Source of the DNA: Spirosoma telluris
GTDB lineage: Bacteria; Bacteroidota; Bacteroidia; Cytophagales; Spirosomataceae
DNA length: 64,000 nucleotides
Direction of reading: 5' to 3'
Assembly (NCBI GenBank): GCA_003259005.1
Contig: QLII01000001.1
Coordinates: 5,385,001 to 5,449,000, forward strand
The notes below the pieces were generated by a model. It saw only the letters and a program-made list of their open reading frames with translations, ran no database searches and was not told where the DNA came from. Shown here piece after piece: positions 25,938-35,128 of this stretch (positions are counted from its first letter, which is position 1; each line of letters opens with the position of its first letter). The position numbers were made by a program, and so were the translations under genes.

Positions 25938-28900
25938 ATGAAATTTGAACAGTATAAAACCCTCGGATTCACCAACTGGTGCGTTGAGAACCGGACGGCG
26001 ATTTACATATTCACCTTCCTGATTACGCTTGGCGGGCTGTTCGTATATAACAACCTGCCTAAAGAGCAGTTTCCTGACATCAAAATTCCGCAGGTGTACA
26101 TCAACACAGTATATGTTGGTACTGCACCCGCCGATATTGAAAACACGATTAATAAACAGATCGAGAAGCAGTTAAAGTCTGTTTCGGGCGTGAAACGCAT
26201 CAAATCGAATGCGTTGCAGGATGTATCGGTAATTCTGGTTGAGTTCAACCCCGATGTGCAATCGGCCGAAGCCTTGCAACGGGTTCGCGATGCCATTGAT
26301 AAAGCCAAGCCCGATCTGCCACAAAAACTGGATTCGGGTCCAACGGCGCAGGATGTTGACTTCTCGGAAATGCCGATCATGAACATCAACATGGCTGGTA
26401 ATTTCTCGCTGAAACAACTGAAGGAGTATGCTGAGGATTTACAGGACGTGATTGAAGGAATGCCTGAAATTCGTCGGGTAGATATTATTGGTGCTCTGGA
26501 ACGCGAAATTCAAATCAACGTCAATTTACCACGAATGCAGTCGGCGGGTCTGGCCTTTTCAGATATTCAGCAAGCCATTCAGGGTGAAAATATCAACGTT
26601 TCGGGCGGTGAGCTACCCATCGATGGCGTTCGCCGGACGGTTCGTGTGAAAGGTGAATTTACGGATGTTAAGCAGCTTCAGGATTTGCAAATTCGTACTG
26701 CAACCGGTGCTACTGTTCGACTTGGTGACATCGCTGAGGTTCGGGATAACTTTGAAGAGCAGCAGAACTTTGCTCGTTTGAACAACAAGTCGGTTGTAAC
26801 GCTGAACGTTATCAAACGGGCGGGAGCAAACCTTATTTCAGCTGCCGACCGTATCGAGAAAACCATTGAGGAATACAAGGAGTCGCATTTCCCCGAAGGC
26901 TTAGACGTGAAAATCACTGCCGATCAATCGGAACGTACTCGTGAAAACGTGAATGACCTGATTAACACCGTTGTTCTGGGCTTCATTTTCGTGGTGTTGG
27001 TGCTCATGTTCTTCATGGGTGTGCGCGATGCCATTTTCGTTGGTTTATCCGTTCCATTATCGGCGTTGGTAGCCTTCGTTCTGATGCCGGTTCTAGGGCC
27101 AATGGTGGGTGCTACGTTTACGCTGAATACAATGGTACTCTTTGCGTTTCTACTAGGCTTAGGGCTGGTGGTCGATGATGCCATTGTGGTTATTGAGAAC
27201 TCACACCGGCTCTTTAACGAGAATAAAAACTGGAATATTAAACAGGCCGTGAAGGCAGCTGCGGGTGAGGTATTCGTGCCAGTATTGTCTGGAACGCTGA
27301 CGACCATTGCGCCGTTCTTCCCGCTCTTGTTCTGGCCGGGTATCGTGGGCGAATTCATGAAGTTTCTGCCATTAACGCTGATTCTAACACTGTTCGCTTC
27401 GTTGTTTGTGGCTTATGTGATTAACCCGGTTTTTGCGGTTACGTTCATGAAACGGCATGAAGATGACAATCATGAGGATAAACAAACCTTTGCTGAAATC
27501 AGACGGCCGCTCATTATTATGACCGTGCTGGCGGGTATTGGCTATGTAATTGACCGGGGCATTGGCAACCTGATGGTATTGTTCATTGCTTTATATGTGT
27601 TCAATCACTATGTACTGACTCCCAAACTGATTGTGCCCTTTCAGGAAAGTATATTGCCTGCTGTTAAGAATGGCTATCGTCGGTTAATTTCCTGGATACT
27701 GACCGGATGGCGCCCTGTTTGGGCTATTGTAGCGGCATTTGGATTATTGATTCTGACATTTTTTATTGTTGGTATCGCCAAGCCCAAAGTTTTATTCTTC
27801 CCAAGTGGTGAGCCTGATTACATTTATGTCTACAATGTAATGCCCGTTGGTACCGACGCCCGCGTAACCGATTCAGTTACGCGAGTGATAGAGAAACGTG
27901 TGTTTAAGGTGTTAGATGATAACAAAGCGACAGACATTGTAAACTCGGTCATTTCTAATATTGGTAAAAATGCGGGTGACCCAATGAATCCTGATCGGTC
28001 GGCAACGCCACAGAAATCGAAGGTAACCATTGCCTTTAAGCCAAACGAAGAGCGACATGGTATTTCGACGGACTCACTATTAAACAAAGTTCGATTGGCG
28101 GTAACCGGTTTGCCTGGAAGCGAAATTTCGGTAGAGCGTGAATCCAATGGTCCGCCGACGGGCAAACCAATTGCGATTGAAATTGCGGGCGAAGAATTCG
28201 GCGAACTCCAGAAACTGGAAAAGCAGGTTCGGCAGAAAATTGCTCAGGCTGGTATTCAGGGAATTGATCAGCTAAAGTCTGATCTGATCACGAACAAGCC
28301 CGAAATCGTAATCGACATCGACCGCGACAAAGCAGAACGTGAAGGCATTTCGTCGGGTCAGGTAGCACTGGCCATTCGGACAGCCTTGTTCGGTTTGGAA
28401 GTGTCGAAATTCCGGGATGCCAAAGACGAGTATCCAATTATGGTTCGCCTGCAACAGGATGATCGTAGTCAGATTGATAAGCTACTGAGCCTTAACGTTG
28501 TATATCGCGACATGGTCATGGGCGGCCAACTACGCCAGGTTCCTATCACGTCGGTAGCGAATATCAGTTATTCGACGACGTTTAGCCAGATTAACCGGAA
28601 AAACCAGGAACGTTTGGTTACGTTAAGTTCCGACGTTGTGCCGGGCTATAATGCGAACGAAATTGTTGCTCAGGTTCAGGAAGTTATCAATGATATGGAT
28701 GTACCAAATGGGTACAAGATCAAAATGGGTGGTGAGCAGGAAGACCAGCAGGAGTCGATGAACTTCCTGGTGGCGGCTTTTGGTATCGCCATGCTGCTAA
28801 TCTACCTGATTATGGCTACGCAATTTAACTCGGTCGTAAAACCACTCATTATTTTCGTAACCATCCTGTTCTCACTGATTGGTGTACTGCTAGGGTTCGT

Positions 28901-29372
28901 TATTTTCCATAAAGACTTCTCCGTTATCATGTCAGGAGTTGGTATTATTTCCCTGGCTGGTATCGTAGTGAAAAACGGGATTCTGCTCATCGAGTTTATT
29001 GAAGAGCTACGTGGTCGGGGTGTGCCCCTTCGCAAAGCCATCATTGAAGCGGGCGGTATTCGTCTGACACCAGTATTACTGACTGCTTCGGCGGCCGTAT
29101 TGGGTCTGATTCCACTAGCCTTGGGTATTACCGTTGACTTCGTGGGCTTATTCCGTGACTTCGATCCGCACATAATTATAGGTGGCGATAGTTCGGTATT
29201 CTGGAACATCCTCGCCTGGACCATTATCTTCGGATTGACGTTCTCCACGATTTTAACCCTAGTCATTGTCCCCTGTATGTACTGGATCAATGAGCAGGTT
29301 CGTATGAAGTGGTTCGGCAAAAAAGATCCTGCTTTAGAACCCAAAGAGGAACTGGAAGAAGAATTGGCATAA
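25938..29372 (+). CDS. RND family efflux transporter permease (AcrB type)
   Basis: 1144 residues, an inner-membrane proton-driven pump that with the upstream adaptor and TolC should export drugs or other toxic compounds. First membrane helix FLITLGGLFVYNNLP, porter domain with GTAPADIENTINKQIE, membrane helices starting at VVLGFIFVVLVLMFF, and the conserved helix-4 LGLVVDDAIVVIEN containing the two Asp of the proton relay. It is longer than the usual 1030-1080 residues because of an insert around residues 540-610 (PLIIMTVLAGIGYVIDRG and LMVLFIALYVFNHYVL) that looks like two additional membrane segments between the two halves. ATG 25938 (MKFEQYKTLGFTNWCV) starts the normal N-terminus; an upstream in-frame start lies in repeat DNA. 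A 41-bp hairpin overlaps its stop codon. Confidence 0.95.
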   Translation: MKFEQYKTLGFTNWCVENRTAIYIFTFLITLGGLFVYNNLPKEQFPDIKIPQVYINTVYVGTAPADIENTINKQIEKQLKSVSGVKRIKSNALQDVSVILVEFNPDVQSAEALQRVRDAIDKAKPDLPQKLDSGPTAQDVDFSEMPIMNINMAGNFSLKQLKEYAEDLQDVIEGMPEIRRVDIIGALEREIQINVNLPRMQSAGLAFSDIQQAIQGENINVSGGELPIDGVRRTVRVKGEFTDVKQLQDLQIRTATGATVRLGDIAEVRDNFEEQQNFARLNNKSVVTLNVIKRAGANLISAADRIEKTIEEYKESHFPEGLDVKITADQSERTRENVNDLINTVVLGFIFVVLVLMFFMGVRDAIFVGLSVPLSALVAFVLMPVLGPMVGATFTLNTMVLFAFLLGLGLVVDDAIVVIENSHRLFNENKNWNIKQAVKAAAGEVFVPVLSGTLTTIAPFFPLLFWPGIVGEFMKFLPLTLILTLFASLFVAYVINPVFAVTFMKRHEDDNHEDKQTFAEIRRPLIIMTVLAGIGYVIDRGIGNLMVLFIALYVFNHYVLTPKLIVPFQESILPAVKNGYRRLISWILTGWRPVWAIVAAFGLLILTFFIVGIAKPKVLFFPSGEPDYIYVYNVMPVGTDARVTDSVTRVIEKRVFKVLDDNKATDIVNSVISNIGKNAGDPMNPDRSATPQKSKVTIAFKPNEERHGISTDSLLNKVRLAVTGLPGSEISVERESNGPPTGKPIAIEIAGEEFGELQKLEKQVRQKIAQAGIQGIDQLKSDLITNKPEIVIDIDRDKAEREGISSGQVALAIRTALFGLEVSKFRDAKDEYPIMVRLQQDDRSQIDKLLSLNVVYRDMVMGGQLRQVPITSVANISYSTTFSQINRKNQERLVTLSSDVVPGYNANEIVAQVQEVINDMDVPNGYKIKMGGEQEDQQESMNFLVAAFGIAMLLIYLIMATQFNSVVKPLIIFVTILFSLIGVLLGFVIFHKDFSVIMSGVGIISLAGIVVKNGILLIEFIEELRGRGVPLRKAIIEAGGIRLTPVLLTASAAVLGLIPLALGITVDFVGLFRDFDPHIIIGGDSSVFWNILAWTIIFGLTFSTILTLVIVPCMYWINEQVRMKWFGKKDPALEPKEELEEELA

Positions 29373-29452
29373 ATCATAAAAGTGTAAAACGAAAACTGCC
29401 GATGGCTCCCAAGCCATCGGCAGTTTTCGTTTTACACTTTTATGATTTATGC
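29367..29452. terminator. 41-bp perfect hairpin overlapping the RND gene stop codon
   Basis: Arms 29367-29407 and 29412-29452 are exact reverse complements with only a CCCA loop. The left arm includes the TAA stop of the RND gene. The inner part (ACTGCCGATGGCT) is flanked by A- and T-rich stem, so it may act as a terminator in both directions. Confidence 0.85.
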
Positions 29453-29476
29453 TTCATTAGTACTAATCCATTATCA

Positions 29477-29564
29477 AGGTATTTTTTGTCATCTCGACGT
29501 AAGGAGAGATCTCAATATTACCACCTTGAGATCTCTCCTTACGTCGAGATGACAAAAAATACCT
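29477..29564. repeat. 39-bp perfect inverted repeat (GAGATCTC family)
   Basis: Arms 29477-29515 and 29526-29564 match exactly around a 10-base loop. The core GTCATCTCGACGTAAGGAGA is of a form seen widely between genes in this phylum (remembered, not searched). It lies downstream of the previous hairpin and the convergent CBM9 gene. Confidence 0.85.
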
Positions 29565-29601
29565 CTTAAACAACTTCAGTTTTATAATTGAATATGGCTG
29601 G

Positions 29602-30392
29602 CTATTCAAACAAGATTTGGCTCCAGCGCTCAGGTAAATGGGTATCATAAACACCGTGTGGACTCATAACCATAGCCGGATGTGGTTGAACTTCGGCCCC
29701 GGATACCATTAATTTCTGAAATCGACCCAGAAACATTCGCCATTCATCGCCAGGTTGGGGAGGCAAATTACGTCCATTCGCTAACCAGGTCAGGCTACTC
29801 CAGGGAATGGCTATCTCCAGGCTCCATCCTTTGTCAATATCGCTGTTGTCATTCAGGGTGCCATCAATATGAACAGCCGTTTCTAAACCGGGCATATCAT
29901 AATTCAAGAAGGCCCAGCGTAAGCCGCGGGGTGCGTACCATACCAGAATGAGGTCCCACTCCTGTCAGAATCTCCGCCGAATGTCATCGCCTGCGAGTGA
30001 TGTACATCAAACAATGGTACATCGAATCGACTGCCTCGCTGATAGGCGTCTTTCCAGATGAAAAACACTTCGTAAAGGGTATTTCGGGCATTTATTTCCA
30101 ATTCATAGTAGCAATCGCCCCCATCAATAAACAATTCAAGATCATTTTCGAGGAAAATAATCGAATCACGTTCGGTCAAATGAGCTTCTACAAAAGGTTC
30201 TTCGGCCTGGAAGGCTACATATAAATGTGTGTCGTTCCAAAGCATAGCCGCCTTGGTGTCATATAAGCCCGGTCCGCCTGTTGCCATATCCACGAACCGA
30301 TCACTCCAGGAAGCATTTTGCCAAATGGGTTTCGTTACGTCTCCATCTAGTTGTATGGAATCGGTGATCTTTTTAGCAGTATATGCAGGCAT
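29602..30392 (-). pseudogene. Carbohydrate-binding family 9-like protein (frameshifted)
   Basis: About 263 residues after repair, with a single CBM9-like (carbohydrate-binding module family 9, DOMON-type) beta-sandwich domain: IQLDGDVTKPIWQNASWSDRF, AMLWNDTHLYVAFQAEEP, DLELFIDGGDCYYELEINARNT and the C-terminal GWSLEIAIPWSSL. No signal peptide is evident, so it may be cytoplasmic or its leader may be missing. The frame is lost at a C4 run on the coding strand (plus 29928-29931, GGGG); one added base gives GTHPRGLRWAFLNYDM. The gene is divergent from a secreted lipoprotein gene and may form part of a sugar-use locus with it. Confidence 0.8.
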
Positions 30393-30514
30393 GGTAGGTG
30401 CTATGTTTTGTGTTGTAAACCTAAGGGGTAAAGAACGATATACGAAAAAAATATTTCCTGATTTGATAGTTAACGGTGTTAAGGTTTTAGCTCTAAAGTA
30501 AGGTTAAAGAAAGT

Positions 30515-31853
30515 ATGGCTTTAACGGCTATGATGAAGACAACAAAGCCTATGGTAACCAGACTGATTCTGGCGCTCTTAACCTGTTCAGTCGTCGCTGC
30601 CTGTTCGGGTAATAAAGAAACCCAGGTTACCACACCCAGCTACACGTTAATTCCAGCTAAAAAAGTCCTATTCAACTCATTTGTCGACTGTAATATGGCG
30701 GAAGTCTGGGTGGGCGATACGTTCCGGATTTTTCCAGGTAAGTATGGTGAAGATCCGCTGTGGGGTAACGCACGCGATCTTAAGTACGCTGATGGCCGTC
30801 ATGCTGAAGAGGCTTTTGCCAGCAAAGCAAGTGATTTTACAGAACCAACTATGCCTAAAAATGTACCTGTTAGTGTGTCCGGCTTGCATGGTGCTGTCTG
30901 GTTCGAAACCGTGTATCAGGACTCTACCGATAAATCCGGGAAGACGTTGTATGCCGTTTATCATAACGAAAACTATCCGGCTACCCTCCCCTACAACGCG
31001 AGTACGGGCGAAGGCTACAAAAACGAAAAGTGGCCGCAGGGAATAACGGGTCCAGCATCACCTGCAGCAGTCTGCCGAATTGGCATTATGAAGTCGGTGA
31101 ATGGTGGCAAAGCTTGGGAAAACAAGGGCATTTTCATTGAAGATTTACAAGGCCGAATGATTCTAAAGCCCCATAATACCTCAAAAACGTTTGCTGGTGG
31201 AGTAGGTGATCCTTCGGCGGTGGCAAGTGGGCCTATCTATACTTGTTTTATGGCGAATACGGCTATCCCGGTCAATACGACGAAAAGGACTATAACCCAC
31301 AAAAAGAGTGGAGCGGTCAGTGTATCAGCGTAGCCCGCATCGCTCTAGCCGACCTCGACAATCCGGTTGGCAAAGCTCGGCGTTGGGACGGAAACGGCTT
31401 CAATGCACTGTATACTGGTGTGGGAGCCCCCATTAAAACTTTGCAGATTCCACCAGAGTCTGGTGGTGGGCCAGCTTCATCGCCGACAGGTAGCTTTCAC
31501 TGGGGGCCATCGGTTAGCTGGAATACGTACCTGAATTGTTGGGTCATGCTTATGGGTAAGGCAACGGGCCGTCCTGGGCGGGTAGCAGTATTCACATTTC
31601 GTTTAACACCAATAAGGATTTGGGCGAAGCCATGCAATCGCAGGCATGGACAAAGCCAGCCTTACTACTCGATAAACCTGACTATTTTCTTTGGTACCCA
31701 TCACTTCAACCTATGAATACGACGGACGATGTTTCGAATAAGCATACGTGTTTGCGGCTGGGTCAACGGGCCAGGTTGTTTGTTAAGAATATCCAACCCA
31801 AAAAGAGCGAGTATATGTCGGAGTATATGATTGAGTTTGTGAGGCCTAAATAG
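30515..31853 (+). pseudogene. Secreted lipoprotein, glycosidase-like beta-propeller family (two frameshifts)
   Basis: About 446 residues after repair, with a lipoprotein signal ending VVAACSG near residue 31. The repetitive WVGDTFRIFPG, GLHGAVWFETVYQDS, GGVGDPSAVASG, LYLFYGEYGYPGQ and WGPSVSWNTYLNCWVMLMG segments suggest a five-bladed propeller like that of GH43-type or sialidase-like enzymes; no catalytic residue can be named. Two separate -1 errors are needed to read through: a G3 run at 31229-31231 (repair gives SGAYLYLFYGEYG) and a G3 run at 31576-31578 (repair gives RPGAGSSIHISFN). Alternative ATG starts at 30530 and 30533 fit the signal peptide better than 30515. The true function is uncertain. 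Confidence 0.7.
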
Positions 31854-31929
31854 AAAAATCACGTTGCTCATCATCAAACTTTACGGATGCTCATTCCGTT
31901 AGGCAACTATGTCCTTCATTTGCTAATTC

Positions 31930-33210
31930 ATGAACCGTACTGCCTTATTTTTTATCCTTCCCGCGATTCTTCTTCTGATAGACTGGTATGTTTTTCAGGC
32001 CGTTAAAACACTCAGCCGATCGGCATCAGAAAGTACGCAACGAATCATTGCTATTGCTTTTTGGGGTTTTACGGCGCTGTCATTGCTGTTGTATATTATT
32101 ATGCAATTGTTGCCGCCTGACTCCATCAGCCGAAACACCCGCACATTTCTTTGGGCTGCTATTGCCATTCCCTACTTCTCAAAGATTTTTGCTGTTCTAA
32201 TTATCCTGATTGACGACATTGGACGGTTCTTTCGCTGGATTGTTTCCCTGTTCTACAAGCCCGAAGTACGTGAAGCCGTTGAAGATTCAACTCGACAGAC
32301 AATGCCGTCAACGGATACTATTACGCGCTCGGATTTTCTGATGAAGACTGCACTGGTGGTCGGAACGGTTCCGTTGGTTGGTTTTACGTGGGGTATACTC
32401 TCAGGGGCACACGATTACCGAATTCGTCGAATTAAACTCCCCCTTAAAAATCTACCGTCGGGCTTTCATGGTATGACTATTGCCCAGATCTCGGACATTC
32501 ACTCGGGTAGTTTTTTCAACAAAACGGCTGTGAAAGGTGGCGTTGAGATGCTGCTTGGCCAAAAGCCTGACCTGGTTTTTTTTACGGGAGATCTGGTGAA
32601 CAGCCATGCCGAAGAAGTGAACAGTTACATCGACGTATTCGATAAAGTTAAGGCTCCCCTAGGTGTTTACTCAACCCTGGGCAATCATGATTATGGCAAA
32701 TATGTACAATGGCCAAGTGCCCAGGCCGAACGGCAAAACGTGATGAACGTAGTAGCTGCCCATAAGCAAATGGGTTGGAATATTATGATGGATCAAAACA
32801 AGATTCTTGAGCAGAACGGTGATAAAATTGCGCTTATCGGTGTCCAGAATCTAGGCTTTGGCCCAGCTGCGCTACGGGCAGGAGATCTTGCTAAAGCTTA
32901 TAAGGGCACCGAAGAGTACCCGGTTAAACTTCTCCTCTCCCATGATCCTACTCACTGGGATGCCGAAGTCAACAAGAAGTATAAAGATATTGACGTTCAG
33001 TTTAGTGGCCATACGCATGGCGCTCAGTTTGGGGTGGAAATCGGTGATGCGAAATGGAGTCCGGCGCAGTATTTCTATAAACAATGGGCAGGTTTATACC
33101 AAGAGGGTGATCAGCGTTTGTATGTAAATCGTGGCTATGGCTACATCGGCTATCCTGGCCGGGTCGGCATCTTGCCTGAGATTACGATTTTTGAATTAGT
33201 GAAAGCCTGA
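31930..33210 (+). CDS. Membrane-anchored metallophosphoesterase (YkuE/YaeI-like)
   Basis: 426 residues. Three or four hydrophobic helices in the first 115 residues and one near 140-160 anchor a calcineurin-like phosphoesterase domain. Metal-binding motifs: DIHSG, FFTGDLVNS, STLGNHDYG, LLSHDP and FSGHTHGAQFG. YkuE/YaeI-type members act on lipid A precursors or UDP-diacylglucosamine, but substrate cannot be assigned here. It starts 76 bases after the lipoprotein gene and has its own long downstream spacer of repeats. Confidence 0.9.
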   Translation: MNRTALFFILPAILLLIDWYVFQAVKTLSRSASESTQRIIAIAFWGFTALSLLLYIIMQLLPPDSISRNTRTFLWAAIAIPYFSKIFAVLIILIDDIGRFFRWIVSLFYKPEVREAVEDSTRQTMPSTDTITRSDFLMKTALVVGTVPLVGFTWGILSGAHDYRIRRIKLPLKNLPSGFHGMTIAQISDIHSGSFFNKTAVKGGVEMLLGQKPDLVFFTGDLVNSHAEEVNSYIDVFDKVKAPLGVYSTLGNHDYGKYVQWPSAQAERQNVMNVVAAHKQMGWNIMMDQNKILEQNGDKIALIGVQNLGFGPAALRAGDLAKAYKGTEEYPVKLLLSHDPTHWDAEVNKKYKDIDVQFSGHTHGAQFGVEIGDAKWSPAQYFYKQWAGLYQEGDQRLYVNRGYGYIGYPGRVGILPEITIFELVKA

Positions 33211-33246
33211 AGTGCACTCTAGTATTAAGCAAAATGAGATTTTGTG

Positions 33247-33333
33247 GATTCTATTGATTTATGGATTCTAAGGTGCTGATAAACTGCAGTTACTCAGACA
33301 GAGTCAAAAGAATCCCCCGGAATCAATAGAATC
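33247..33333. repeat. Inverted repeat of the GATTCTAT family
   Basis: GATTCTATTGATTTATGGAT (from 33247) pairs with AATCAATAGAATC (ending 33333) over 13 perfect bases at the outside and GGATTCT/AGAATCC inside. Confidence 0.7.
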
Positions 33334-33446
33334 TAAACATGCCTAGTTACGAAATTGTGTGTATTTACATCAATAAGTGGGTAAATTGTGTGCCAATTGC
33401 AGATAAGTATTTGGCCAAATTTGGTTCTCGGGCCGCCCGCGCGGTA

Positions 33447-33507
33447 GATTCTTTCGATTCTATTGTTGATAATCGTCTGATTCATAAGCAATAGAATCGA
33501 AAGAATC
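33447..33507. repeat. Perfect 19-bp inverted repeat of the GATTCTAT family
   Basis: GATTCTTTCGATTCTATTG at 33447-33465 pairs exactly with 33489-33507. Same unit type as at 33247 and 43082. Confidence 0.85.
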
Positions 33508-33605
33508 CATAGAATCTTCTGTCTTAGTACTTAGTTTACCCATTTAAAGCTTAACTAATTCCTTTTACAGTCAGTTACCCCTATCAATTAACCATCACAT
33601 ACCCT

Positions 33606-34484
33606 ATGAAAATTGTATTCATTACCGGATTATCGTTCTTCATGTCGCTGTTTTCTTACCTGGCTCCGAAGTCAGTTGAGCCGACAAAAACGGCGATTCC
33701 GCTCTGTCATGCTCCGGCTACCGATGGCATCGGCAATGATATGTCAGCTATGGCTGCCGATCCAGCTTTCCAGCGCTTGCACGTAGCTCCTCTCCCCTTT
33801 ACTTACACGGGCGCAGGTGAAATGATTAAATTCTCAACGCCTGATGGCCAATCGGCCAACGGGTTCTTGCTAAAAGCGAAAAAGCCTTCGAACAAATGGC
33901 TACTGGTTTATCAGGAATGGTGGGGCCTGAACGACAACATCAAACAACAGTCAGAAACGTTTTATAACGACCTGAAAGATGTAAATGTGTTGGCGGTTGA
34001 TATGTATGACGGCAAAGTCGCGACTGAGCCATCAGAAGCGGGAAAATTAATGCAGGGTGCTAACAAAGAACGGCTCACTAATATCCAGAAAGGTGCCATT
34101 GCCTACGCAGGTCCCAAAGCTGAATTCGCCAGTGTGGGCTGGTGTTTTGGGGGTATGCTGTCCCTTCAATCGGCTATGTTGGAAGGCAAACAAGCCAAAG
34201 GCTGCATTATGTACTATGGTCGGCCGGAGCAGGATGTTGAAAAATTGAAAACACTTGATACCGACGTACTGGGCTTTTTTGGAAGTCAGGATAAAGGAAT
34301 AACACCTGAATCCGTTAAGGCTTTTGAAGAAAATATGGCGAAAGCAGGCGAAAAAGTAACCGTGAAAATGTATGATGCTGGCCACGGCTTCGCTAATCCC
34401 AGTAACCCGGTTTATAACAAAGAAGCAGCCGCGGATGCCTATAAACTGGCTCTCGCTTATTTAAAAGATAAATTGAAGGCTTAA
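33606..34484 (+). CDS. Secreted dienelactone hydrolase family protein
   Basis: 292 residues. A signal peptide (MKIVFITGLSFFMSLFSYLA) is followed by an about 50-residue linker and a dienelactone-hydrolase alpha/beta fold: VYQEWWGLND, ADMYDGKVA-type strand VLAVDMYDG, nucleophile elbow GWCFGGML with catalytic Cys, FFGSQDKG with the Asp, and YDAGHGFANPS with the His. Classical enzymes open dienelactone in chlorocatechol degradation; periplasmic members such as this often have unknown ester substrates. No operon partner. A terminator follows. Confidence 0.9.
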   Translation: MKIVFITGLSFFMSLFSYLAPKSVEPTKTAIPLCHAPATDGIGNDMSAMAADPAFQRLHVAPLPFTYTGAGEMIKFSTPDGQSANGFLLKAKKPSNKWLLVYQEWWGLNDNIKQQSETFYNDLKDVNVLAVDMYDGKVATEPSEAGKLMQGANKERLTNIQKGAIAYAGPKAEFASVGWCFGGMLSLQSAMLEGKQAKGCIMYYGRPEQDVEKLKTLDTDVLGFFGSQDKGITPESVKAFEENMAKAGEKVTVKMYDAGHGFANPSNPVYNKEAAADAYKLALAYLKDKLKA

Positions 34485-34505
34485 TACGCCCAATATTCCT
34501 ATGGT

Positions 34506-34537
34506 AAAGCCTGACTGTGTTCTCATGGTCAGGCTTT
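34506..34537 (+). terminator. Terminator after the dienelactone hydrolase gene
   Basis: AAAGCCTGAC (34506-34515) pairs with GTCAGGCTTT (34528-34537), followed by T residues. Confidence 0.8.
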
Positions 34538-34631
34538 TAATTAAACTTTAACCGCTTTCTTCTGGTTCTTATTAAACGCAGTGGTTCTTGCTTTGTCTAA
34601 CTTATAAATCGGGCAAAAACTCACCAAGGCG

Positions 34632-35081
34632 ATGAAAACGATAAAATGGAGTGGAGTGATATCTGGCCTTCTGTTAGGTATAGCTTCTGTTAGTTTCGGA
34701 CAATATGGACCGGGTAATGGCTACGGCCAGAGTTACCCAAATGGGACTACTTGCCCTCCAGCCTATCCAAATGGATATGGACAAAACTACCCAAATCAGA
34801 GTTATCCAAATGTATACAATAATGGGTATAATGGGTATGGACAAAGCTATCCCAATGGCTACGGCCAGGCCTATCCGAATGGGAACTACGGTTATAACCA
34901 ATATGGCCAGCCTTATCCGGTTCAACCGCAGGTAGTCGTAGTTCCGCCAAGGGTAGTCATTGCTCCTCCTCCAGTAGTATATGGCCCTCCTGTAGTTGTT
35001 CGCCCATATGTTGGCTATGGTTACGGTGGTGGCTACGGGGCGGTCGTGGCTATGGTCATAGTGGTCACCGCTGGTAGATAA
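34632..35081 (+). CDS. Secreted low-complexity YPNGYGQ-repeat protein (C-terminal frameshift)
   Basis: 149 residues as read. A signal peptide (MKTIKWSGVISGLLLGIASVSFGQ) is followed by about nine degenerate repeats of YPNGYGQ(S/N)YP, then a Pro/Val segment (VVVPPRVVIAPPPVVYG) and a Gly/Tyr tail. It resembles the short Tyr/Gly-rich surface proteins of this phylum with the same Pro-Val linker. The last 14 residues switch abruptly to a hydrophobic AVVAMVIVV tail; adding one G to the run at 35037-35040 instead gives GGGRGYGHSGHRW and a stop at TAG. So the tail as read is probably wrong. It shares MKTIK leader and composition with the following lipoprotein gene. Confidence 0.7.
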   Translation: MKTIKWSGVISGLLLGIASVSFGQYGPGNGYGQSYPNGTTCPPAYPNGYGQNYPNQSYPNVYNNGYNGYGQSYPNGYGQAYPNGNYGYNQYGQPYPVQPQVVVVPPRVVIAPPPVVYGPPVVVRPYVGYGYGGGYGAVVAMVIVVTAGR

Positions 35082-35128
35082 TTTTAGTTAGGTAGATGGT
35101 TCAACAAGTTAATTTTAAACGAAAAATC

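Larger units (their letters stand above)
33211..33605. other. 395-base intergenic stretch with two inverted repeats, no gene
   Basis: Contains inverted repeats at 33247-33333 and 33447-33507 made of GATTCTAT/ATAGAATC units; no ORF of note, tRNA or clear promoter is visible. Confidence 0.7.

Noticed and set aside
26003..27358. Long minus-strand open frames opposite the RND gene
   Set aside because: Shadow frames on the reverse of an intact, highly conserved pump; no homology to known proteins.
34674..34925. Minus-strand open frame rich in Ile/Val resembling a membrane protein
   Set aside because: Antisense of the YPNGYGQ repeats; the hydrophobicity arises from the complement of Tyr/Asn/Gly codons.
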